Both the position numbers and the translations under genes were made by a program. From Sympetrum striolatum (taxonomy: Eukaryota; Arthropoda; Insecta; Odonata; Libellulidae), in the NCBI GenBank assembly GCA_947579665.1, contig OX388343.1:92484254-92548253 (forward strand): a stretch of 64,000 nt of DNA. Direction: 5' to 3'. Shown piece by piece: positions 15,201 to 27,882 of this stretch (the first letter of the stretch is position 1; each line of letters begins with the position of its first letter). Under the pieces are notes generated by a model that saw nothing but the letters and a program-made list of their open reading frames with translations, made no database searches and had not been told where the DNA came from.

Positions 15201-18200
15201 CCCTCTATCTCATAGAAATACGAAATACACTCCACCATGACAAGTAAAATTATAAGAAATATGAGATTTGACATAAAATATTAAAACAGATGGCCTAAAT
15301 AGGAAAATATTGATCTATAATTGAATGATGAAATGAAATCACAAGCAATTCTAAATATTGCCTACAATAGTTGATGGAAAACAATGACACTTATAATGAA
15401 AAGATGGAAAGAGTGGTACATATCAGACACTTGTTTTTAGGACGATGACTTAAAACTTTATGAATTTATCACTCTACTTACCTTACAAGGGTGTCTCTGA
15501 GTCGAGCATTTTGCTGTTGTAGCTGTTTGATTTCATAAGCAGAAACAGAACCCTCAGCAGTAGTCACAGCTCCAGCCTCTCCTCTTCGCTCGGCTAACTC
15601 AGCTTTCAGGATTTCTAGATCAACCATAAGCTCTTCTACCTTTTCCTTATGCTGCTCCAATTCTTGTTGAAGTGTTTCAGCCTAAACAATGACATGGCTT
15701 CTGATGTAGTAGATGATAATCCTAGATATTATCTCTTTCCTAACATAATCTGGTGTATTGTTCAAAATTACATTCATCCAAATCAACTCAATAGAGCTTT
15801 GTCACATTAAACTTCAGTACTTCTAGAGAAAATGTAAAAATGGTTATCAGCAGTGTACATTCTTAAATGTAAACAAGATTATGACCACAAAAACTTAACA
15901 AAGCAACAACAAAATCCAGGCCATGTTCCAACCAGATAGCAACAATTGATGCAAATTTCTCAAAAAATTATTATTAATATTATGTTAATATCTTGATCTG
16001 ATCTGGACTTGGAATGGATTTAAATGGTTACATACCTCATTTAGTCTTATTTGCAGCTGATTCATACTATCCATATATATCAAAATTTTCTGCATGATAA
16101 GAACGTTTTTCTCAAGTAAGTCTCTCAGTTAAATCGATTCGGTTGTTGTCTTGTCGTCACCACCCGTTTGCCGCTTCCTCGCTGGACAGCGGTAATGTGA
16201 AACCCAGAGAGAAAGGTTATATTTTCCAATTCCCATGGCACTTTAAAGAGTCTTTTTTCCATCCCCAACTTATTGTTAGTATGAGCAAACAAAACTAGGG
16301 TAATTATCCTGCCTTCTTCTATTGACACACTTATTATTTATCTCCATGAGGCTATCGAAGAAATCGAATTGTAATTCTTTATCTAACCACATTTTCTTAC
16401 AAGGCAAAAAAATACGCAGTTGGTGAATATATGTAATGGGGGATCAGTTAAGAATAACTCAGTCATCTCTAACGCGCCGTGGAGGCGGGAATTGAGATAG
16501 TGAGAGCCATAGAAAGACCTTGCATTTGAAATGATTGCAAGTAAAATCAACAATATCGGGAATTTTTCAATAGTATTATGTGCAGTTGTATGTGAGGCAA
16601 ATTACACATAAAATCATATGTACATAATTCTTTCTAGAATCTATTTCCCTGATTAATAGAAAGCGAATCAGCCAAAGACATTGATTTTCATGAAATAATT
16701 AATAAATTTGCGGCTTTAAAAGTTAGAAAAAGAAAGTTCTAATATAACGTGTTATTAATTTAAATTCATTAATTTTTTATATGAACGTACTGTATCTTTA
16801 TATGTACTATTTTGAGTGTTATCTAAACCATAATTCAGATGAAAATTAAAACGTATTAATTTTTTTATGCACACTAAATGTATAAAATTGAGGGGGTGAC
16901 ACCATGAACTGGGTGACACCAACACTAGGTATGCCACTGATAGGCTGCACGGGTATTCCCCTGTCTGTGCTTCGTGCAATGCTAATTATCAACATATCAT
17001 GGCATCGAATCTAGGTGAAATCTATGAATGGCCTTTAAAATGGAAATTGTTTATTAAAAGTGAATTATTATTGGAAACTAAATCTTTCTTTCCTGAATAT
17101 AAGCCCAAAACTTTTCTCAAAGTACTCGCTATGTAACGGAGTGGGAGGGAAGGGGTCCTGCCTGGTGTTATGGTCCTGCTACATGGGGGGGTCGAAAATT
17201 GGAGAATTTTACGTTATGTAATTTGCTTACAACCACTAAAGAATTTGAGATTTAAAGATAGAAATGAAGAAAATTTGATCAATACGATCAATTTTAAGTA
17301 AGAATGGTAGGATTTGTAAAAAAATTCAAATTCAATATATTTACATTTGTATTAGCAATGGACAATGCTGTAAACCTCTGCTAACTTCGAAACAAAACAT
17401 TTGGTTGGAATATGAGTTACACAGGTGTGAATACAAGAACAACAGAAATGAGAAATTGTAAAGAAATACTACTTAAACATGCCAATTTCTACATTATCAA
17501 TTTTTATTTATCTCCATTTCACACTCGCCAAACAGTGTATTAACGCTGCAGGCAGCAGAGGGAAAGGGCTCGGGCAGGCAAGGGAGTGTGCGCCCCGTTG
17601 CAAACGCTATCCTGGATTGTTGTGCCCTTTTCGACAATTTTTTTACACCAAAATGTTGGCAGAATTCTTGGCTAACACATATACAAATTGCAAGTTATTA
17701 CTGTAAAAATTAACTGAGAGACAATCAGAGAAATTTGGGCCATTGGTTTCCAAGCGCAAAAAAATGGGTACTTTTTTCAAACAAAGCAAAGTAAAAGCAG
17801 AGCTATAGCAAGTAAAAAATCTAAAATATCGGTAGATTCTACAGAAAGCTATAGCTTTGCAAACTCAAGGACTTGACGTTTTTGACAGAGGTAATTAGTA
17901 AGACCAGTCATTAGCTGAATAGGCCGTACGTTATTATTTACCATGTGCATTGTTCATCACAATCACTAATATAAGTATCACAATTAACTTAATAAAACCA
18001 TCTATTTATTCCTGTAATTCCAATTGGTCTGTCAATACTAAAGAGAATTAAGAAAGATGGAATTCAGATATACCTTTTCTTCAGCCATCTCTTTGTCAAG
18101 GGTAGCCATTTCAACAGTTTCAGCCAAGTCAGCCATCTCGTCAGCATGCCTTTCTCGAGCTTCATTTGCTTCCCTGGCCTCCTGCTTTGCTCTCTGGAGC

Positions 18201-21200
18201 TCCCTTTGTAATGCTGTTTGAGCACTCATGATCTGTGATTTGAATTCCACCAATTGCTCCAACTGGACACGTGTTTTGTCATAATCTTTTAGACGTTCCT
18301 TATCTTGTAGGCGTTTCACTGAAACACAGATGATCAAATCTTTAAGTTGTAGTTGAACCAAGCAGTTTTCTATGTGAAAGTGTGTAACTAACTAGACATG
18401 GGTCAATTACCTTTCTGACCCAAAGTACCTATTCTTTATAGGTATACAAAGTGCAGCACACAAAGATTCGCAGAACATTTTGACAAAAAAACACACAAAA
18501 GCAATATTAATACTGCCTATTTACACCCTTCCAAGAGGTACCGGTGTTTTTTCTATCACAACCAAGAACCCAAACCTGAGTTTGGTCACGATGCACTCAA
18601 AAATATAAAAATAATATTTATACTAAAATAAGACATTTAATTTAATTAATTGGTGTGTAACAACAATACTCTCCTACCACTGCGAGACACCGGGTAGATT
18701 TATAGACTAGGACAGAAAGTGCTACAAAACTGCTTAATTGTACTGAATTTGTCCCCTTCTTTGGTCCCAAAGAAGGCATCTCTACCCCCTCCAGGGTAAT
18801 ATAATTGGTATATTGAGGCTTGATTATCAGTTATCATTGCAAGTGACATCTCCTTATCCAAAAAATATTTTCTTTAACTGAACCTAAATTATTGGCAATT
18901 TTGATGTTTTTAGCTAAAATTTCAAAAATTCAGGACAAAATTCTCACAGAAGATATCTCTTGATTAGGAAAAAAATTTAAATCTGTAATGTCCATAAGGG
19001 AGGGCCACTTTTCTAGGGCCACATTTTGACCCAAGAAAAAGTGGCAAAACAAGGCACTCAAGCAGACACCCAGTATTTATTACAGTTTATTAATAAATTA
19101 TCTGGGAAGAAATGAGGGATCTATTACAAATAGACACTTCTCCAGATATATAGGGGATACAAATTCTATCCGAGTTCCACAAGTATCATTGATTTGAAAT
19201 TTTTTCTATGCTTTGGCCATAGTGTGTAACCGCCAGAAAAAATAAGACTTTGACCATCACTATCATGCCTTTGATGCCAGAAGGCCCCAAAATCCTGATA
19301 TTTTCCATAAGAGAGCATTGCAGAGAATTTTGGAATTATTTTTCAGGCACTTTGCAGCATATTAGACGGTTGAAATTCAAGCGATCACTGGAAGTCATTC
19401 AAAGAAAAGTGCAAAGACATCTTCGAAGATTATCCTAGGTATGAAGATAGGTCAGGGCAAATATTGTACATAAGAAATCCACTTAAACTTTGTTTTACCA
19501 TTTGCAGGCTTCATTTCATTAGGAAGTATGGAATTTTAGAAACTGTTAGTAGCCCAAACCAAATACATAGTTATATGCAATCTCATCTTACAAAAAGATT
19601 CTGGATTTGACACCAGGCCACTTGGATACAGAACTGATTTTTACATTGAGAAATTAAGGTTTCTGAATCGTAAATTTTCAAACTAAATACAACTTTACAA
19701 AGTAGACTACTTTAAACATATTCTTGCAGAATGCAAGAAACTTTTACTCATATTATACATGAAGCTACATATCATTAAAAGCTATAAACAGAATGTCCTT
19801 GGATAACATAGATAATAGTCCTTCCTTCTGAATTTTGTAAATTTAATTAGCTTAGTGCTTTTATTTAAAATCCTGGGCTGACATTGTGATTTTTATGCCC
19901 GAAAATGTAACAATAATTTTCATTTGGAATACGTGAGAAATATAATGTTAAGAAAGAGTCTTAAGACTTTTTTTATATATTTATTTATTTTCATACACCC
20001 CAAAAACATCCATTTTCAGGACTTTTACACTGGTAGGTATTAACAACACCAATCACACAAGACCATTCCCTAATCAAAAAAATCCGACTAGCCGGGATTC
20101 GAACCCGGGACCGTGGGGTTAGAGCAATACCATGCAAGCACGATAACCACTCAGCCAACACGGCCGGTAAATTTTCCTTTCTCATCATCTCAAAAATTTT
20201 CTATATGTGAAGCATATTGCTTTGAATTAAGTTTATAACCTCAGATAAAACAGCATATTCAAAACTAGGGATTTAGTAAAATTTCTGTATTGGAGATAAC
20301 AAATGGCAAGACTTACCTCGGAGAGTTTCTAATTTCTCTTGTAAATCCCTGATTTCTGAACGGGCACTATCCAAATCCCGCTGAAGCTGCAATGACGCTA
20401 GCCGTTCTTCCATTGTGCCTCCACCAGGGGAAATTGGATGCCCAGGTGTATACTGAGGATGCAGTGTTTCCACAAAGCCAGTCTACAGGACAGGTAAAAC
20501 TAAATGTATTAAAGCTGTGATAGACCAGCCTTACATGAAATAAGTAGCCACAAAATGGTTATTTAACTGTACAGGCATGACTAAAATGTAAGGAACAAAA
20601 ATAAATTCAAAAGCTTAAGTATTAAGTAAATAACACATCTCATGAGGTATGGCTCTGCTTTTCTAAAATAATACCCTGTATTCCCACTATCAAGCAAAAT
20701 AATGTAACTATGGTAAATGAAAGTCATGGTAGGCAGATGTACTCAGTCTAGAAGAGGTTAAAAAAGTATGTTATTGGGAAGTAAGTGAAATATCTGTACA
20801 GGTAACGAAGTTCTGACTATGTAGTATGCCTATTGAGAAAACTTAGAGCAGGAAAAGTTGATATCATAAGTAATTATTCCACTAAGAGAAGCATTCCACC
20901 AAAAATTCAGAGGTTAGGGGAATCCTAGAGATGCAGACTTGATGAGCCCTATCACTTAAGATCAGGATCATAGAATTCAAGATCCAATTCCTAACTATTT
21001 CAAAGAAGGAAATATAAATTTAAGCAACACAAACATTCACACATCCAATAATGCACAATGTAAAACAACACCAATGAAAAAGCGTCCTCTCTGTGCAAAT
21101 AGATTGTATGACATTGATAGTTAACAGGTTCATGCCTAAATGAAAAGTTATTCAAAAGCTTTTGTGTATTTAACACCCAATGAGGGAGAATGTGTTCTGA

Positions 21201-24200
21201 GAAGCATAATTTTCAGGTAGGGTTATACTTCTTGTTATCTAAGTTATCCCTTAATATTTCATAAATTATTTCTAATGCATTAAAATCCTCCTTTGATCCA
21301 AGGTTGTATGTATTAATTAACTAAGAAGGGTAATTACAGGTAATTAAAACTGTTAAGACATCAAGCAAAAAGCACAGACAGGCAGAACGCTATCAAAGTA
21401 TATCACAATTGCAAGAAAAGAGAGATCAGGCTAGAATGGCAGAAATAATTATTTTGTACTTCTTAGAAAATACAAATATTTGTAGACATTTAATTATTTC
21501 TTGTAAATAAATATAATATTATGCTGAATGGCCATAAGGAAGAGTTCTTTAACAGAATTTTTACTCGTCATATTCAAAGTCACTGCCTTGTAACTAGCCC
21601 AATCTATTGAAGCCACATAAGCCGATCACAGGTTCAGAAATGCATGGAATAACATGACTTCAAGAAGAGGAAGGTTTATAATGACTGCCAAGAAAAGAGC
21701 AGCGGATTTTACTTGTTCCAAACCCTGCAAGGCAGCTTTCAAAGTGGAAGATGACTGGTCTTCCTTTGAAGAGGCTTCCCCCCCCTGGAAAGATAGATCA
21801 AGGGAGGGCAAACAAGATCCCTTCACAGTGTAAATGTTGTAGATAACTAGTAAAGCAAAAAATTAATGAAAATCATTAATAAAAATCCTTAATTTTCTGT
21901 CTTTCATTAACCATTTACTGCATAAAAGCATTTTCAGCAAGCGTCAGTTAACAAATATTTGACCCCTTATTTAGTCTCTCACAATTTGGTATACCTCTTC
22001 TTTGGTTGAAGGATCAATAAGCAAGAACATCATACGACCATTCAATTTAAATTCCAGCAAAAAATTAGTTAAATTTCAAAAGAAAGTGAAGAACATAATC
22101 AAGATGATAATAATAATAACATAAGCATTCATAACAATCCCAAAATAAACCCATGTATATACTACTGAAAAATTATCATAACATGAAAATACATTAGAAC
22201 ATAAGTAAAATGCAAACCAATCAACTAAAGCAAATTATACTGGAAAAAAATTAATACAAAACTATCACTGGTAAATGGTGGATAAAATAGAGCTGAATGT
22301 AATCCATGAGAAATGTTCAATGGAAATTAAATTAAGTACACCTGCAGTACAGGTATCCCTCATCAACTGTGGGGGTTGGGTTTCTGAAAGAGTTGGCAAA
22401 AGTTTTCCAAAAAGTTGGAAAAATCACAGTTGGCAAACTATTATGTATATGGGAAATGAGAGGCAGGTATAGGTATCACGAGCCACAATATTGTGAGTGA
22501 AATTTAACAGAACTTCGTTTTAGCTGTATCATACACACGTACATGTGCACAGATATGTTATTAACCGCACTATTATTTTTCAACATCTCTCGTAAGATAT
22601 CCTGATAGCACTGATAACTACTTCAATAAAGATGAGCTGAGTGAACAGTTCCCTTTGATCTTGATTAAGTTTTTGCGCTCACGACTCGCACAACGACAAA
22701 TGTTACAGGCTTTGAGAAAGTATTTTCCCAACATAAATAAATCTACCTAATATATTATACCAAATAATAGTTTTTAAATAGTGGATATTTGTCAATAAAG
22801 AATAAATTTTTATAAATATGGTCTATGAGCGCTCTCGACCTGCAAGCTCAAAATTTTTCGAACCTACTTAAGACCGAACTTTTGTTACCTAATCACATCC
22901 ACTATTTATGGGCACTAAACGCAATTCTATGCAGGTTGATTTATGGCAATTGTGGTTACATTAAAGGAGCAGCCTGATGTCAAACACAAAGAGTTTCGGT
23001 CATCTTGAAAAGGTGACGTTTCTCTTTTCCTCAACATACATTGTTTATCTACCCTCACCCGACTTTGTTGTACACTAATTCTCTTGGGAATTGAGGGGGG
23101 GGGTAGGGATTGGGGTACTTAGTAGAAAATTATACTTTCATTGCATTGTGGTGGATGGTCAAAATATCATAAACTTGGCATAGAGGAGACATTATTGGGT
23201 ATATCCCATCAACAAGTAATTGAAAACAGGTAGCTCCACTACCACGATGAGTTGTTTGTCTCCACAGCGTAAGAATGTTCAAAATGCTGTGTTCAAATGA
23301 CTGAGACACAATCTGCACATAAAATGTTATGATTCAAAGAATCTAGTGTTGAAAATCATGTGATACATCACTGTGTGACACCAGGCATAGGAACAGGTTT
23401 TGATGGGCATTCGGCTTTGCGACGATGAAGGGAATTCCATCAGATGTATTCCTACCATGGCTTGAGTTATAGGAATAACTATACTTATGTACACTAGGGT
23501 GATCAATAGTCAATTCTTGCATTGCATAAAAAACTAAATAATCAGGCATGTTGATTTACTGTGGCAAGTAAAATCATGACTAAACATAGGAGTTATTTTG
23601 CAATAGACTTTGATGTGTGGAGGAAAAAATGTAAAATTTGCTACAAAGGCTAAAATTAATTTTCATACTGCAATTGGAAAAACTTGGCAAAATATTAGGT
23701 GCCACAAATACTTTAATTTAGTTTTCAGGCTGCCAATTTGGGCAACTCTGAGAAAGCAGTTGACGAGGGAAACCTGCATGGTTGAGAATACTGGGTCTCA
23801 TAAAAATAAACCGCAGTTGATGAGGGATACCTCTAATTAAAATGCTAAAACATGTCCAGTAATTACGTCCCTCGTAATTAACATAGATATCATTTAAAAC
23901 GAATTTCATCACAAAATTCTATTGTGGCCAAGAGTATGTGATATTATGACATGTTTTCATAATAAAAGAGTTAAATTAATAAACCATTTTCATATCTTTA
24001 AAATAAATTTGACGCATATTTATTCTTCGTAAATTATATTAATTTATTTGCATGTATTTTTATTATACAAAAATTTAATTTATATTTTGATGTTATCTTT
24101 TTGCAAATGAAGATCAACAAGCACATCATGGTTTGGTTTTGTTTATATAATCATTATGATTCGACTTAGCGTTAGGAGTTAATGGAAGTTGTTTTAGCAA

Positions 24201-27200
24201 GTTCGTGATTTGATATATATTACCATTATTTCTAAAATAAATTTTTAATACCATTGTGTTTCTGTTTCATAATGCATTTTAATTTGTGTAGCCTGAGAGA
24301 TATCAACGAAAGAAACTTGTGTAATAGTTAAGCAGAGGCGAGAAGTTGACATGGCAGATCAAAGAAACAATTCTAGTGTCTTAATCTTATGCAGTAAATA
24401 TTCTTTAAGCTATCATATATTTATGAATACCGTAGTTTTTCTTCCCATAAATAGAGCGAGGGAAGTGGTGTTGCCTTATTTTTGGGTCGACTTATATGCT
24501 GAACATAGGCTAAAACCTGAAATTCGCCTCAAAATTTTAGGGGTCAACTTATACACCAGCATATATGGTATATGTACAATACTGTAGAGGATTTTTCCTG
24601 ATTTTTTCAAAATAAAATCATAGGATAAAAATCATGACCTACAACTTTGAAAAAAAAAACAAATTAATTATGAAAAACTATTCCTCATTCTATAAAACAT
24701 TGTCAGTGAACTGTAGAGAAAGGAATATATAAACATACACATCATATTTCTTAAGAGGAAACAAATATAATGTGTAATTATTAAAATAAATCAGGGAAAT
24801 TTTAGATTAGCTTGTGTAAACTATAAAATGTTTTTCAAATATTGAATAAATTGGATTATGGTTTGGAATTATCCTATGATGGTGGTATAAAACGTAATTA
24901 ATACTAATAATATGGTTATTCTGAAATTAAGTACTAAAATTCTTAATAGCACCTTTGATGACAAAACAAAATAATAAAATCCAAAATTTATGTAAATACT
25001 TTGGGTAAGCACCATCATCACTGGTTTCCAATAAGTAGCAAGAATGGCACAAACCTCAACAAAAGAAGCTCGCTTCGATGAATCATGTGCCTGGGATGAG
25101 CTAGATGATAGTAGAGCTGAATCTGAAGCTGTCATTATATCCGGATTGGCTTGATCTGAAGCAGTTCTGCTACTGCTAGACATCACTGGGAGCCTAACAT
25201 GGAAGAAAACAATAATTTGAAGATAACAGAATGAAATGAAAAGACATTTGTGAAAACTGTAAAAATAATTTAAGTGAAAAACTTCTCTCTTCTATTCTAG
25301 ATGTGCAAATTTCATAAGAGGAATAAATAAATGGGACTCAAATATTACATGGAAAACAAGTGGTAAAGAAGATAAGATTGTCAGAATATAATACCATTAC
25401 TGTGTGAGCTAAGATAATATGGGGTAGTAAAATTTATAATAAAAACCATTCAAGTATGAAAATATTTAAGGCAGGAACAAATAGCAAGCTCAACGACACA
25501 CCCAAATATGACTACTTTTAATGGAATAATTTAAAATACTCTTATTACGAGATGGCAAATATGATTAGGTTAACCTCCATGCAAAGCATATTAATTCTAC
25601 TTTTGTTAGTAGCATGCTACAAGTAAGTCTAAGCAACTGATACTCTGATTAACTAAACTCAACAGCCTGAAAGAAATCAAATTTTCTATTTATCCATTGA
25701 AATTATATGCAGCAGGTCTGGAATTAACTCTCATAGCACATTTAATAATTGAGACCCATACCTGTTTCTCCTGGAAGGAATATTCCTGTTTTGTACATAG
25801 AAATATAAAGCAAAATCAAACTTATAATCACTTGAACACAATCAATGTATTTTTCACATATTAAATAAAATCAAATATTCATAAACCCTGTTTTTGTTTT
25901 AACTTCAATCCAACTAGATTTTTTCATCTATCTTGAAATTCATTCAAAAGCTTTATTCTTACATACAGAGAAATAAAGTCAACATTTCAATAGCTTAGAA
26001 TGCCAGTATGGAAGCACAGTTAGATCAAATCGATGAAATTAAATCCTACCTTAGGTTATCCGGCTTCCTTGGGGTCTGAACTTGGGGCACTTTCCGTCTT
26101 GTACTTAACGTAAAAGGGGAAACAAATTTTATAATCCACCATTCATACACTATAAAATACAATTGACTACTTATAAAAAATATCTTTGGCGGGTAAAATT
26201 TCTTAATACCAAAAATGTACTTCATAAGAAATTAATTGAATACAATACTAAAAGTGAAATGTCTTCAATATTTTAGTTCACACAATAAATTCAAAGAAAT
26301 GAACTGTTAAGTACATAATTCTGCTTCTAGAAGACAGAATTTCTGCAAGAATGTAAAGATTCACATTTGAAATGGAAACAAATATTTACTTCTCTAGAGA
26401 GCATTTTTATGTAAATAAAGATAGTACCTCTAACCCAAATAGTTGTATTTAAATTACTTAATTAGCACACATTTTAATACTGATATGAAACAACATCATC
26501 TATGCATAAAAACTCGAGTTTATCAAATTAAATACTAATTCATAATAAGGAATTTTTCAAATAGGATTTGCATGAAGAGGAAGAAAAATATATTATTATC
26601 TTATTATATATATATATATACAAGTAAAATGTAGCTTGCATACTGCAAGCAGATCGGCAACACTAATTTCATGTCGGCATCATATCGGGAAGGCCGTCAA
26701 AAGAAAAAAAAATGGATTCAAAATATTCTGATTATTCGCTGCAATTGATTCGTCCGGCATCGAACCCGGGTCTTCCTGGTGATACTTACTATGCAGCACA
26801 ATAGAAGATCACCATCTCTAACTATGTGTGAAAATTCAAGCAGAAATATTAGCTGCAACTGCCTCAAACGACGTCCTACTTTTCCCTTATATTTCTTATG
26901 AGAGAAATTTTAATGTGCTCTGGCATCGAACCCAGGAATAGTTCGGTCTTCTGAAAACTGTTTTCTTAAACCAGTTTTAACCATACATCTTCCAGCCAAG
27001 CACGAACTTCCTATCATTTCGATAAGTGCATCAAAAAAATAATGAATTATTAACCCTATGTATTTTAAACGGGAGACATATGTACCGCCCGGCATCGAAC
27101 CCGGGTCTTTCTGGTAAAACTTCCTATGCATCATAATAGAAGATATTAATCTTTAACTATGTGCGAAAATTCAAGCAGATATATTAGCTGTAACTTCCTC

Positions 27201-27816
27201 AATCGAAGTCTTACTTTTCCCTTATATTCCTTATGAGAGAAATGTTAATGTGCTCTGGCATCGAACCCAGGAATAGTACGGTCTTATGAAAATATTTTTC
27301 TTAAACCAATTCTTACCTTACACTTTCCGGCTAAGCACGAACTTCATATTATTTCGAGAAGTGCATCAAAAAAAATAATGAAAAACAGCTCCCATGTATT
27401 TTAAAGGGCAGATCTTTGCATCGTCCTAGCATCGAACCCAGGATATTTTTTGAAAAGGTCATTGATGTTTTCGAAAGTCCAAGACCATAAGTATAGGCAC
27501 CTTAAGTTTTATTTCTCTACCTATCCGGAAAGTATTTTTTAAAAATTCCCGAAAATCACGGCAATGCATTTAAACTGGAAAAATCGGGACTTAGGAGCCC
27601 TCTGGAATCGAACCTATGACACTGAGGATCAAAGTCGCTTTTTTCCTGGGGGTTTCACGTTATGGCCAATACTTCATAAAAATTTCAAGGCAATGACGCC
27701 TGTGGTTTAGCCTGTGAATTTGTATCCTATCTATATAGCTATATAGCTATATGGCTATATATATGAATGAATCCGGAGAAGCATCTATATATAATAGATA
27801 TATAGAGAGAAGCATC

Positions 27817-27882
<66 letters not shown>

